Assembly: GCA_963831005.1 (NCBI GenBank)
Contig: CAWHOW010000018.1
Coordinates: forward strand, 39,643 to 103,642
Direction: 5' to 3'
Source: CAWHOW01 sp963831005
GTDB lineage: Bacteria > Bacteroidota > Bacteroidia > Bacteroidales > CG2-30-32-10
Length of the DNA: 64,000 bases
Part shown: in pieces, positions 10,701 through 18,096 of the stretch
Numbering within the stretch: the stretch's first letter is position 1
Layout: the number at the start of each line of letters is the position of its first letter
The notes under the pieces: generated by a model
The model's database searches: none
What the model saw: the letters and a program-made list of their open reading frames with translations, nothing else
Told to the model about the DNA's origin: nothing
Translations under genes and position numbers: made by a program

Positions 10701-10951
10701 TTAGCGCTGTCAATGCTATTAAGATTTATCCTAATCCTGCATCTGAAGTTATATATTTAGACTTATTAAAAGCACGCGAGGCTTACGAAGTTTCAGTAAT
10801 GGATATTGCAGGCAAGGTATTATTTACGGAAAATATTAACGGCAGAACAAAGCAAATATTGGATTTTGGCGGATATGCTGATGGGGTTTACATGATTAAG
10901 ATAGTAACTGCTGATGGTGTTAAGATTGGTAAAATAATTAAAAAGTCATAA
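4715..10951 (+). CDS. Giant Ig-repeat T9SS-exported surface protein (2078 residues)
   Basis: A signal peptide (residues 1-24, ending IFSQ) is followed by about 20 copies of a unit of 90-100 residues. Each copy carries PGTIS.NQTICYN, PTGG.G.Y.YQWQSS.DG, W.NI.GAT..YQPPALT.TTYYRR and a closing SN.ITV strand, an immunoglobulin-like fold with paired cysteines. Near residue 1900 there is a PKD-like domain (AWNWNFFDGDGSALENPYHY). The C-terminus is a T9SS type A sorting domain (KIYPNPASEVIYLDLL to IGKIIKK), so the protein should cross the outer membrane through the T9SS and be anchored or released. It starts only 14 bp after traO, suggesting cotranscription with the transfer genes and a possible role in adhesion or mating contact. 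The copies have diverged, so this is an old repeat array. Confidence 0.85.
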   Translation: MRKIKVLALTAFIFFVSINQIFSQTLYWGWNSSEVGASPQQLCNGANTLWFGIAGQFDCNNNAYYLQYSYDGLTYTDFFTFSQTNSSNASATVSCSFTQDVYIRAREHDWGLTCSENHYSNSFYFNVYDALVGTIASNQEICYGTSAALIQGNAPSSNSAPVVYQWQISPNNTTWSNIAYYTQNLLYPTALTQTTYFRRISTYGSGYCQCGSVTSNVITITVDPAFNPGSISNSLSGTYLCYGVSPGDINSTADATGGNGTITYQWEISTNGGSTWSNISGATSDSYTVPTLTTASSFLRKAINSCGSSNSNIIWFNVYAEVVAGTISGNQTICYNTAPAQLSGSLPTNSLLIERENTAGKIEKGNILSSTAATYAYQWQSSIDGGSTWNDVAINSTSLNYQPVALTQNTWYRRIDYQVGCTTYTYTNVIEITVYPPYVPGTISANQTICYGTQPTALTGTTPTGGTGSFTYQWQSSTNNVTFVNISGATTLNYQPPTLMLAMPIYFRRLENNCGSNYSNTVEIITSPKFVPSTILPATQQICYNSTPAQLVASNSTGGLGSYNYQWQQSTDSIHWVSIGGANSQNYQPASLTQNTWYRIETSCGGCNNVFSNPVSVKVYPEIISGTIYSSQTICYNSLPSVLYGNTPTGGSGTYNYQWQSSPDGVSWTNITGATSSTYQPPALTSTTYYQRGVNTNLCSTWLYSNILTITVYSQLVPGVLSSNQSICYGTQPATITGTAATGGAPVKYYVWYQSINGGVSWTQVVPTTTTLNFLPPFLTQTTEYERIDVSGSCGGGITNVITITVQPKILPGTISANQTISYNATPAQLTGTNATGGDGIFTYQWEYSTNDTLFVDISGATGTLYQPPALQTTTYYRRLVISNGCGPVSSNTITITVYAALYPGLVGNSQVICYNNAPVGLTQLSTPFGGSGSFLYQWFNSTDKVHWNIILSANATGITPPLLTSDMYYRCQVFTTISHDTAYTNIVNIQVNPELNPGSISYGQTICFGTTPNEIIGTQPTGADGNYSYQWFNSTDGLTWNNESVNSLNFQPSSLTQTIYYKRVTTSALCGASSSNVDTITVLPPLYEGSISSDQDICYNTIPDSIMGTSASGGDGVYAYQWMSSNDSISFYNVVGATGIDYQPTAMINTQWIKRTCVSVPTGCLRQQTNVVKITVQPKMLPGTISKDSTVCYNVSPGVIHGSIATGGYGTYTYQWQSSTDGGSIWNNLSGATTQNYTCPVLTQTTWFRRFAYSYQCQSVYSNIVIISVYQPLLAGTVTTDSSTVCYNTVPLALYTTIAPTGGYGNYQYQWQSSPNNVIWSDITGATSDAYQPVNPITQNTFYREKIIDTCKTVYSNVITVNVKGEMTVGIIGYNQTIGYNHNPAQITGQASTSDIGFSYQWQMSNDSMSWVDIINNSQQQNYQPSALIDKTYYRRLTTNDCNVGVSNMITVKVLPALQNNILPNDTIICNGTQPDTITGTIPSGGSGTYTYQWQSSHDAITFTNILNADKFYYHPETITQTTYYMRIVYDGGYDTSYSNIITFNLYAPLVAGTIGDDQSICFNTIPAPVYTSAFPTGGDSSYSYQWQYSTNDVIWNNITGATNNYYIPSALTQSTWYRKRVINSCESQYTDSVKITVNSVLAGGSIGSNQTIEYNKVPGELMGATPTGGLGSYNYQWQYSPDGIVFSNIITNSSLQDYQPDTLTDTTYFRRLTMDNCETDTSNVVKITVVPVITPGTISAAQTICYSIVPAQLTGTLPTGGTGIFNYQWEKSSNGTSWSYILGASTQNFQPPALTDTTFFRRIDYALYCDSTYTNFIMIGVRDKVPEPIVPLNTAYCKGTNVIVNVQNPTFNYNWYDYMMNFLHSGSSHSVTDIQTAQKVYVEALDINNCASVFDTVRIYVDSIKARFIASSDSIVVGDFIQYTSQNHSLAAVAWNWNFFDGDGSALENPYHYYNTTGRKDVFLEVTSSNGCVDSLLANGIVTVYTNPNSINEISAVNAIKIYPNPASEVIYLDLLKAREAYEVSVMDIAGKVLFTENINGRTKQILDFGGYADGVYMIKIVTADGVKIGKIIKKS

Positions 10952-10952
10952 G

Positions 10953-11615
10953 ATGAAAAAGATAATTTTATTGTTATCCATATTATGCGCGATACTTATT
11001 TCTTCCTGCAATAACCGAAAAGATTATTTTAGTGATATTACTTCAGTGCCAGTACTGGAAGTTTTTAATCCTCTTACTCAGTCTATGACTAATACTGACA
11101 TTAATGACAGCGCAAAAATAGGTGTTATGTATTCCACAAATTTTATCTTCTCTGCTCAGACTGCTGCAAGCATTTCTGCCAACGAAATAAAGGGAAGTGA
11201 TAGTTTGGGTGTCTCTGGAGACGAAGTCAATATCAAGCCCAAAGTTGAAGGTTTATCTAAGATAGTGATCACCGCTACAGATAAATTTTCTAAGACTGCA
11301 AGCATTAATCTGAATTTGACGGTCTTTAATAATTTACCTCCTGTTGCAGTATTTACAGCCACTCAGGTTCAGGGAGGTCTATCTCCTTATGAAGTGAGTA
11401 TTGACGCATCACAAAGTTATGACTGTGATGCGAGGTGGGGTGGGAGAGTAGTTGCTTACAGATATAAGATTAATACAAATTATGATGTTACTTCTCCGCT
11501 ATCCAGTATCCGATATATCTTTAATGATTCCGGACAACAGGAAATAACAGTATCTGTCCAGGATAATAATGGGGCATGGTCTCCTGAAAAAACCGTTTAT
11601 TTGAGACTTCAGTAA
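10953..11615 (+). CDS. Lipoprotein with PKD-like domain
   Basis: The 220-residue product begins with a lipoprotein signal peptide and lipobox LISSC (Cys19). The body contains a beta-rich region and, at about 125-220, a PKD-like domain (PVAVFTATQVQGGLSPYEVS, then IRYIFNDSGQQEITVSVQDN). Its ATG lies one base after the stop of the giant surface protein, so the two are translated from one message. It may anchor or assist that protein at the cell surface (inference from position). No catalytic motif is seen. Confidence 0.7.
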   Translation: MKKIILLLSILCAILISSCNNRKDYFSDITSVPVLEVFNPLTQSMTNTDINDSAKIGVMYSTNFIFSAQTAASISANEIKGSDSLGVSGDEVNIKPKVEGLSKIVITATDKFSKTASINLNLTVFNNLPPVAVFTATQVQGGLSPYEVSIDASQSYDCDARWGGRVVAYRYKINTNYDVTSPLSSIRYIFNDSGQQEITVSVQDNNGAWSPEKTVYLRLQ

Positions 11616-11781
11616 GATAAATGTTAAAAGGAGATAAAATAAGGCAAATCATAAAAAATGCTTAGCTTCATTTATTAATCAAATTAACAATTCCGATTTC
11701 TTTATATCTTGAAATTCTCTTTCCAATGTATTACTTTTGATAAAATTTATTTTTGATTAATAGCATTAATTCAATAATGAT

Positions 11782-12159
11782 ATGTTTGGGAAAAAGAAAG
11801 AGAAACCGCTGTTTGATAAAGAAAAAATTTTCCGGATTGTAAATAGCCTTATTACTCACCAAAGCTCTGTTTTAAGCGTAAAGTACCTGCATTCGCATGA
11901 AAAAGTGGTTATCCTTTATAAAGACAATGTGATTGAATTGAATGGAGGAGAAGAAAAATTTATTAAATACCTCGATTTTAAAGTTACTTTATCAAAAAAA
12001 GAATATAATGAAATGTATAACCGTTTCATGGATGAAGTGAAAATACGCAAGGAAAAGCTAATGATTGAGAAATTTGAAAAACTTGAACAATCATTAAACC
12101 CGGATAGTGAACAGGAACATCCTTTGGATGATAAGATAGAGCCATCCATTACTGAATGA
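11782..12159 (+). CDS. Hypothetical protein, 125 residues
   Basis: I do not recognise the family. The protein starts with a basic MFGKKKEKPLFDKEK segment, has an alpha/beta core (SSVLSVKYLHSHEKVVILYKDNVIEL), a helical stretch (EYNEMYNRFMDEVKIRKEKL) and an acidic tail. There is no signal peptide or membrane segment, so it is probably cytoplasmic. Its codon pattern fits its neighbours, and it is followed by an HU gene relic. Confidence 0.5.
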   Translation: MFGKKKEKPLFDKEKIFRIVNSLITHQSSVLSVKYLHSHEKVVILYKDNVIELNGGEEKFIKYLDFKVTLSKKEYNEMYNRFMDEVKIRKEKLMIEKFEKLEQSLNPDSEQEHPLDDKIEPSITE

Positions 12160-12163
12160 CAAC

Positions 12164-12270
12164 AAGGGGTAGAGTATCAGTATCTGTATTGCTATAAGAG
12201 TTGCAGGAACATGTCGAAGCCCCCAAACTAGCAAGCCAATAAAAATTGCGGCTAAGAAGGTAGCTAAATA
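12164..12270 (+). pseudogene. Relic of an HU gene (C-terminal end)
   Basis: The stretch GCTATAAGAGTTGCAGG to AAGGTAGCTAAATAA aligns by eye with the last third of the intact HU gene at 16604-16876 (GCTAAGAGAGCTGCAAG to AAAGTAGCTAAA). It carries many substitutions and no open frame. This is a decayed HU copy, indicating that HU genes have been duplicated and lost on this element. Confidence 0.6.
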
Positions 12271-12343
12271 AACTGTTTGTTAAAACACTTGACTTTGGCT
12301 TTTAAATAGCTTATATTCGTTAGCTGTAAAAAAAACAAATACC

Positions 12344-13264
12344 ATGTATAAAACATATAAATATATTTTAGTCGGAGTAATTGCCCTGATATTGTTTTCA
12401 GGTGCAATTGCTTTTACACATATGTCTTCAACAGTTAGAACAACATCTGATTTAAAATTTGTTTTAAACCCGATTTTGTATTCAAATGCAGCTATTGATA
12501 TCAAGAAGCTGGGATCTGAAATAAATAACGGGCATAATAGTGTATTCCCAATTTATATATCCGAAATCAATAATGGGCTTTTTTATTATGCGGATACCAA
12601 AAACAGCAATAATGTTTTGATGAATAGAGATTTTCTTTTTTCAAAATATGATAGTATAAAATCTACCTGGTCAAAACCAATTAACCTTGAAACTGATTAT
12701 TCTATTTTCCAGGAAATTAATAAGAATATGAATTTTATGGAAATATTTATTACAATTGATAACGATATTTATTCTGTTAATTTAAAGAAAAATTCATTTT
12801 CTCCTCAGAAGCTGAATATCAATACAAAATATGTTGAATGCAGCCCCTGCTTAAGTCCCGATGGTACTACTTTATATTTTGTCAGCGATAGACCCGGGGG
12901 TTTTGGCGGAAAAGATATTTGGTCTTCTGTAAGATTATCAAGTGGCAATTGGAGTGAACCTGTTAATCTTGGAAGTAAGGTTAATACCAAGGCTGATGAA
13001 GAATCTCCCTTTATAATGTCTGATTGTGCCACCTTGTATTTCAGTTCAAACGGAATAGCTAGTATTGGCGGTTTTGATATATTCGTTACAACTCAAAATG
13101 ACGATGGATATTGGTCAATGCCTGAAAACCTGGGATCGCCTATTAATACCACTTCAGATGATTTCTATTATATTACTGATACTTTCGGGAAGAAAGCATT
13201 TTATTCTTCCGACAAAACACAGAAAGGAAATCAGGATATCTATTTTGTAAACTATAAAAAATAA
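12344..13264 (+). CDS. PD40-repeat (WD40-like propeller) exported protein
   Basis: The 306-residue protein has an N-terminal hydrophobic segment (YILVGVIALILFSGAIAF) acting as signal or anchor. C-terminal PD40-type repeats follow: SPCLSPDGTTLYFVSDRPGG and GGKDIWSSVRLSSGNWSEPVNLG at about 165-210, DCATLYFSSNG and GGFDIFVT at about 225-245, and KKAFYSSDK and QDIYFV at the end. Such blades occur in TolB-like propellers and in OmpA-linked proteins of Bacteroidota, usually periplasmic or surface-facing. The OmpA domain often seen with these blades is absent. The substrate or partner is unknown. Confidence 0.7.
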   Translation: MYKTYKYILVGVIALILFSGAIAFTHMSSTVRTTSDLKFVLNPILYSNAAIDIKKLGSEINNGHNSVFPIYISEINNGLFYYADTKNSNNVLMNRDFLFSKYDSIKSTWSKPINLETDYSIFQEINKNMNFMEIFITIDNDIYSVNLKKNSFSPQKLNINTKYVECSPCLSPDGTTLYFVSDRPGGFGGKDIWSSVRLSSGNWSEPVNLGSKVNTKADEESPFIMSDCATLYFSSNGIASIGGFDIFVTTQNDDGYWSMPENLGSPINTTSDDFYYITDTFGKKAFYSSDKTQKGNQDIYFVNYKK

Positions 13265-13453
13265 ATCAACTTCAAATCAATTGATTTCCATGTAAAATTG
13301 TTCTTAACAAAGTTTTAATGTTGCTTTGCTATAAATGTATTTTATTATTCAACATTATTGATACATGTTATGAATATTCTTCCGAATTCTCATCTGTTAT
13401 TTTCTGTAGCCTATTTCTGTTCTAACTATATCAAATCATTAATTTAACGCGAA

Positions 13454-13481
13454 TTTGCGTTTAATAAATTCTCTACATTTG
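13454..13481 (+). promoter_or_regulatory. Promoter candidate for the S46 peptidase gene
   Basis: TACATTTG at 13474-13481 matches the Bacteroidota -7 box, with TTTG at 13454-13457 upstream. The spacing is 16 bp rather than 19, so the -33 assignment is weak. The predicted leader to ATG 13526 is about 38 nt. Confidence 0.35.
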
Positions 13482-13525
13482 CACATTGTAAAATTTGCAA
13501 TATTAACTGGTAAAAATCATATCCT

Positions 13526-15682
13526 ATGGCTAAAAAAATGATATTAGTATTTCTAGTTTCTTCGCTCTTCCTTAATCTGAAGATAAAGGCAGACGAAGGA
13601 ATGTGGCTTCCTCTGTTGATAGATCGTCTCAATTATGTAGACATGCAGAAAATGGGATGCCATCTTACTGCAGAAGAAATATACAGCGCTAACAACTCCT
13701 CTTTAAAAGATGCTATAGTATCTTTTAATAATGGGAATTGTTCAGGAGAAATGGTATCTGCGGAAGGATTATTTTTTACTGCTCACCATTGCGGGGAGAG
13801 TTATATTCAAGCCCATAGTTCCATTGATAAAGATTATCTGGCAAATGGTTTCTGGGCAATGGATAAAACCGAAGAACTCCGTAATGACAAGTTATCTGCA
13901 ACATTCCTGATTCGCATTGAAGATGTTTCAGGCAAAATATTACCTTTTGTAAATGAAAAAATGTCAGAAACACAGCGCCAGAATATTATTGACTCTATAA
14001 GTACAATACTTGAAAAATCTGCAATTAAAGGAACTACATACAATGGAAAAGTATTATCTTTCTTTGATGGCAATGAATATTACATGTTTGTTACCGAAAC
14101 ATATAAGGATGTAAGGTTGGTTGGAGCTCCGCCCTTCGCTATTGGAGACTTTGGCGGTGATACTGATAACTGGATGTGGCCTAACGAAGGAGGGGATTTC
14201 TCCTTATTCCGTGTCTATATGTCGCCTGATGGCGGACCTGCCGACTATTCAAAGAAAAATATTCCCTATAAACCAAAGCATTTTTTGCCGATTTCCATGA
14301 AGGGAGTTAAAAAAGATGACTTTGCAATGGTAATGGGTTACCCTGGTACTACCGACAGGTTCATGGCATCTTATGGAGTAAAAGTAGCTACTGATAAATA
14401 CAACCCTTCTATTGTGAAAATCCGCGAAAAAAGACTTTCACTGATGAGTGAAGATATGAAAACAAGTGAAGATGTGAAAATACAATATGCAGATAAATAT
14501 TCACAGTGTGAAAATTACTATAAATATTACATCGGACAAACAGAACAGCTAAAGAAGATGAATGTATACGACAAAAAACTTGAAATAGAAAAAGCATTCA
14601 CAACATGGTATAGTAATGATCCCAAATTAAAAGAAAAATATGGAAAGGTATTAAGTGATTTGGAAAAAGCATGGGAAAACGTGGGCAAATATACCATCCC
14701 ATATATTTATTACAGGCAGGCAATTATTTTGAGTGTCGAAATTATTAAATATGCCAATTCATTTGAAGAGCTTTATAAACAGTCGAAACTTAATGTTGAT
14801 GAAGAAGCATTAACCAGATTGGGGCAAAGTCTAACATATAATGCAAAGTTATACTTCAAGAATTATAATATGCCGACTGACAAAAAGATATGTTTAGCCA
14901 TGCTTACTATGTTTTTTAATGATGTGGACAAAGAATTTCATCCAGATATTTATGCTACAATTCAGAAAAAATATAAAAATGATATTTCTGTTTTTGTCAA
15001 TGATTTGTACGATCAATCAATATTTGCGAGCAAAGATAAAATACTCGATTTCCTGATCAGCCCTGATTATAAAAAACTTGACAAAGATTTGGGCTGGATT
15101 GCAATGGAATCATTTTATAATAAATACATGAATATTGCAGTTTTATATAATAATGCAAAACTTGAGTTGGTAAAAAGTAATCGATTGTATGTTGAGGGTA
15201 TTATGGAAATGAAAAAAGATAAGAAATATTACCCTAATGCTAATAATACCATGAGGCTTTCTTACGGAAAGGTCATGGATTACAATCCGAATCCTACCAT
15301 CAACTTAAACTATTTCACAACTTTGGATGATTTGATAGCTAAGGAAGATCCTAAAAATCCCGATTTCATTGTGCCGGACAAATTAAAGCAATTATATAAA
15401 AGCAAAGATTACGGGAAATATACCACTGACGGAAAAATGATTGTATGCTTCATTACCAATAATGATATCACAGGCGGCGTATCGGGTTCTCCTGTCATTA
15501 GCGGGGATGGTTATCTTATGGGCATTGTATTCGACAGTAACTGGGAAGCATCAAGTTCTTCCATTTCTTTTGATGAAAAATACCAGAGAACAATTTCTGT
15601 TGATATTAAATATGTGCTCTTCATTATTGATAAATATGCAGGAGCTACTAATATCATTAAAGAACTCACGTTAAAAGAATAA
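13526..15682 (+). CDS. S46-family dipeptidyl-peptidase (DPP7/DPP11-like)
   Basis: The 718-residue length is that of the S46 family, periplasmic serine peptidases that release dipeptides from oligopeptide N-termini in Bacteroidota. A signal peptide (1-22, ending KADEG) is followed by the chymotrypsin-like half with the histidine motif TAHHCGES (about residues 85-92) and GDFGGDTDNWMWPNEGGDFS (about 210-230, containing the expected catalytic-Asp region). After the helical insert comes the serine motif TGGVSGSP near residue 650. Further on, GIVFDSNWEA has Ser where DPP7 has Gly and DPP11 has Arg at the position that sets P1 preference, so specificity cannot be assigned. No T9SS tail is seen, consistent with a periplasmic enzyme. 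It may process peptides released by the C25 protease encoded at 40.7-43.3 kb (inference). Confidence 0.9.
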   Translation: MAKKMILVFLVSSLFLNLKIKADEGMWLPLLIDRLNYVDMQKMGCHLTAEEIYSANNSSLKDAIVSFNNGNCSGEMVSAEGLFFTAHHCGESYIQAHSSIDKDYLANGFWAMDKTEELRNDKLSATFLIRIEDVSGKILPFVNEKMSETQRQNIIDSISTILEKSAIKGTTYNGKVLSFFDGNEYYMFVTETYKDVRLVGAPPFAIGDFGGDTDNWMWPNEGGDFSLFRVYMSPDGGPADYSKKNIPYKPKHFLPISMKGVKKDDFAMVMGYPGTTDRFMASYGVKVATDKYNPSIVKIREKRLSLMSEDMKTSEDVKIQYADKYSQCENYYKYYIGQTEQLKKMNVYDKKLEIEKAFTTWYSNDPKLKEKYGKVLSDLEKAWENVGKYTIPYIYYRQAIILSVEIIKYANSFEELYKQSKLNVDEEALTRLGQSLTYNAKLYFKNYNMPTDKKICLAMLTMFFNDVDKEFHPDIYATIQKKYKNDISVFVNDLYDQSIFASKDKILDFLISPDYKKLDKDLGWIAMESFYNKYMNIAVLYNNAKLELVKSNRLYVEGIMEMKKDKKYYPNANNTMRLSYGKVMDYNPNPTINLNYFTTLDDLIAKEDPKNPDFIVPDKLKQLYKSKDYGKYTTDGKMIVCFITNNDITGGVSGSPVISGDGYLMGIVFDSNWEASSSSISFDEKYQRTISVDIKYVLFIIDKYAGATNIIKELTLKE

Positions 15683-15779
15683 AAACCAAATTACCAAAAC
15701 TTGAATAAAATAAAATATAAAAATAATTACTAATCAGGTATTTCGGGGGAAAACTAAATTGAAAAAAAAAGGAGAAAAA

Positions 15780-16049
15780 ATGAATGCTATCGTAAGTGAT
15801 AAATTGGTGAAGAAATTAATACAACCGGCTTTCAACAAGAATGAACTTATTATGCTTTTACAGAAAGTGCAAGGTGATTTCACTATGCTTGACAGCAAAA
15901 TAAAAGAACTTTTAGATTCCGACGACTTTGATATAGAAAGCATGGGAGAGTTTGCCATAACACTTAAAGAATCATTCAAGGGTTTGAAAGAGTGCGCTGA
16001 AATACGCAATAAAAAAATAGCGGAATTATTAAAAATAATTAAAAACTAA
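15780..16049 (+). CDS. Hypothetical helical protein, 89 residues
   Basis: The ATG at 15780 has a good AGGAG site about 7 nt upstream; an earlier TTG at 15759 is less likely. The product is mostly helical and charged (VSDKLVKKLIQPAFNKNELI, SDDFDIESMGEFAITLKES). I do not recognise it. The stop is 4 nt before the cold-shock gene, so the two form an operon and may share a stress-response or nucleic-acid role (inference). Confidence 0.5.
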   Translation: MNAIVSDKLVKKLIQPAFNKNELIMLLQKVQGDFTMLDSKIKELLDSDDFDIESMGEFAITLKESFKGLKECAEIRNKKIAELLKIIKN

Positions 16050-16053
16050 ACAA

Positions 16054-16248
16054 ATGGCAACAGGAAAAGTAAAATTCTTTAACCGCAAAAAAGGCTTCGG
16101 ATTTATTTGTGATTCTGAAACAGAAAAAGATATTTTCGTTCATTTCAGCGGTTTGATTGATTCTAATATTCAAGAAAACGATGAAGTAACCTTCGATATT
16201 ATAACTGAAGGAGAACGCAAGAAAGCAATTAATGTTAAGATAAAATAG
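16054..16248 (+). CDS. Cold-shock-domain protein
   Basis: The 64-residue protein is a single cold-shock domain. RNP1-like KKGFGFI and RNP2-like DIFVHFS are intact, and it opens with the classic TGKVKFFN strand. Such proteins bind single-stranded RNA or DNA and melt mRNA structure. It is the second gene after an 89-residue helical protein, and a strong hairpin terminator lies about 170 bp downstream. Cold-shock genes of this kind are common passengers on Bacteroidota mobile elements. Confidence 0.93.
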   Translation: MATGKVKFFNRKKGFGFICDSETEKDIFVHFSGLIDSNIQENDEVTFDIITEGERKKAINVKIK

Positions 16249-16416
16249 GAATAACTTTTAGAATGCTATAGTGTAAATTAGACATTCAAATTCCTCTATT
16301 TTTTCTTAACAATCATTTATTGATAACTTATTGTTTTCCCTTCAACCAGCCATATAATATTATATATTTTCGTCTTGCATTAAAATTGGTTTGTTCATTT
16401 ATTTTTTTGACCTATA

Positions 16417-16450
16417 CCGTAACAATTTAGCACTTTGTTACGGTTTTTTT
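16417..16450 (+). terminator. Intrinsic terminator
   Basis: A perfect 9-bp stem, CCGTAACAA (16417-16425) with TTGTTACGG (16435-16443), closes a 9-nt loop and is followed by TTTTTTTA. It likely ends the cold-shock transcript. The rest of 16249-16603 holds no gene that I can see. Confidence 0.8.
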
Positions 16451-16603
16451 ATTGTCAATCCCCAGTGAATAAAGGCTAAATTGTTAATATCTCTTGCCAA
16501 ATTGTAGATAACTAAAGGGGTTGCGCCGGCCTATGTAATGTCTTTATCACTAATTTCGCTTATTATAATTAACCAAAAAAGTTTAATTTTAAAACAAAAA
16601 ACA

Positions 16604-16876
16604 ATGAACAAAGCAGAATTAATTGATGCAATTGCAAAAGACGCAAAAATCAGTAAAGTTGACGCAGGAAAAGCACTTGACGCTACTGTTATCTCTATCA
16701 CCAAATCTTTGAAAAAAGGTGAAGGAGTTATTCTTGTTGGTTTCGGTTCTTTCTCAATAGCTAAGAGAGCTGCAAGAACCGGTCGTAATCCTCAAACCGG
16801 AAAGCCGATTAAGATTGCTGCTAAGAAAGTAGCTAAATTTAAAGCTGGCGCTGCTCTTAAAAATTTAGTTAAGTAA
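16604..16876 (+). CDS. HU-family DNA-binding protein
   Basis: Starting at ATG 16604 gives the standard 90-residue HU: MNKAELIDAIAKDAKISK, the GEGVILVGFGSFSI turn and the DNA-binding arm ARTGRNPQTGKPIKI, ending KNLVK. Upstream in-frame codons would add an unlikely 22-residue hydrophobic extension. HU bends and compacts DNA and assists replication and site-specific recombination, a plausible help to an iteron origin. A strong TTCG-loop terminator follows directly. Confidence 0.93.
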   Translation: MNKAELIDAIAKDAKISKVDAGKALDATVISITKSLKKGEGVILVGFGSFSIAKRAARTGRNPQTGKPIKIAAKKVAKFKAGAALKNLVK

Positions 16877-16900
16877 AAAATTCACATTAATATTTTTGAA

Positions 16901-16934
16901 AGAGATCATTCTTCGGAATGGTCTCTTTATTTTA
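16901..16934 (+). terminator. Intrinsic terminator with TTCG loop after HU
   Basis: The 11-bp stem AGAGATCATTC (16901-16911) and GAATGGTCTCT (16916-16926) has one G-T pair, closes a TTCG tetraloop and is followed by TTATTTTA. It ends the HU transcript. Beyond a short repeat at 16965, the 16935-17211 gap holds nothing I can assign. Confidence 0.85.
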
Positions 16935-16964
16935 CGGACTAACTAATTGCAGTAATAGGGTGGG

Positions 16965-16987
16965 TTTTTGTAAAAATCGTACGCTAA
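16965..16987 (+). repeat. Short dispersed repeat, copy A (copy B at 51607-51629)
   Basis: TTTGTAAAAATYGTACGCT and its flanks (23 bp) occur here and again at 51607-51629 with one mismatch. Both lie beside members of the same small-protein family (17212-17929 and 51226-51591), but on opposite sides. They may mark the edge of a duplicated segment. Confidence 0.6.
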
Positions 16988-17211
16988 CAAGGCTAAATCC
17001 TTAAAATTTGAACTCCAATAGATAATGGGCAGTTTGAGTATTTATATAATTCTGCGCAAAGTAGTTTCGTAAATAATCTGTAGATTAAAATCATTCGGTT
17101 AATTATTAGCACATTCTGTTTCCTTGTATTTAATAGCTGCCTTTTTATTTATGTATTAATAAATTAGTTTGTCTATATATGACCACTACTTCTTAGAAAA
17201 AAATAATCTGA

Positions 17212-17538
17212 ATGAATCAAATTGACAATTCTTTAATCCTCGACCTTACGGAAGAAATTAAAATTATTCAAACGTTTAATACAATGCGCCGTAGTAAATT
17301 TGAAGAATTTCTATCGGATGCTTGTAATAAGGTTTATGATACTTACGATTATATTACAAATGACGGAAATGATAAGCAATTATCAATTGATCAGGCAAAG
17401 GAAATGAATATTGATTTAAAGCGGATAAAAGAACAATCAACAAAACTGGTGTTTATTATTGCTGAAATAGATTATGACAGCAAAAATATGGATAGGCTGA
17501 AAAATATGCTACTATTGATGTTGCTGCATGGTCATTAG
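17212..17538 (+). CDS. Small helical protein family, diverged member
   Basis: The 108-residue product is a diverged relative of the two near-identical proteins at 17564-17929 and 51226-51591. Shared blocks include LDLTEEIKIIQ, KVYDTYDYI and YDSKNMDRL. It lacks the last 15 or so residues of the others (ending LLLMLLHGH), probably from a truncation near the end. It is predicted to be helical and cytoplasmic. The function is unknown. Confidence 0.55.
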   Translation: MNQIDNSLILDLTEEIKIIQTFNTMRRSKFEEFLSDACNKVYDTYDYITNDGNDKQLSIDQAKEMNIDLKRIKEQSTKLVFIIAEIDYDSKNMDRLKNMLLLMLLHGH

Positions 17539-17563
17539 CGTTTATAAATTATTTTAAAATAAA

Positions 17564-17929
17564 ATGAAGAAAAACGAAAACGCATTAGCCCTTGACATTA
17601 CAGAGGAAATAAAAGAGGTTCAATCGCTCAAGATAACGCAAATAAATAAATTCGATAGCCTTCTTATGGATATTGCGAATAAAGTTTACGATACCTATGA
17701 CTACATATTAGAATCTAAAAAAGAGCAATCCAAAATCAAAAACATTGTTAAGGAAGAATCAGAAAAGATGATCCGGGATTTAACAAGGATAGAAAAACAA
17801 TCAAGGACATTAATGGATTTGCTTTACGCAATGGAATACGAAAGCAAAAATATGGATAGGTTGCAAATGGAACTTATAGCTATTGAAAACGAAATACCAT
17901 CGCTGGTGAGTAAATTAAAAAGTATTTAA
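17564..17929 (+). CDS. Small helical protein family, copy 1
   Basis: The 121-residue product is nearly all helix and charged, with likely coiled-coil pairing over about residues 10-115 (LDITEEIKEVQSLKITQINK, EKQSRTLMDLLYAMEYESKN). It is about 90% identical to the product of 51226-51591, and the DNA match extends over the whole gene. It lies 25 bp after the diverged sister gene. I do not recognise the family. Its shape suggests a structural or binding role rather than an enzyme. Confidence 0.6.
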   Translation: MKKNENALALDITEEIKEVQSLKITQINKFDSLLMDIANKVYDTYDYILESKKEQSKIKNIVKEESEKMIRDLTRIEKQSRTLMDLLYAMEYESKNMDRLQMELIAIENEIPSLVSKLKSI

Positions 17930-18096
17930 ATTGGGGTCATCAGATATAATTTAAACCCGTCCCGGGAAGTGGTAACAAGCCGGTATTAAAGGACAAAGTG
18001 ACTTTTAATTTTTCGTAAATGACATTTCCCTGCAGTCAAAGACAAAAACAAAAAAAGTTTAACTTTGGCATTTATTTGTAACAAAAAAAAATCAAA

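Noticed and set aside
17212..17929. The small helical proteins as phage-type or plasmid partition proteins.
   Set aside because: No ParB/ParR-like motif or nearby ATPase gene is seen, so the idea has no support.
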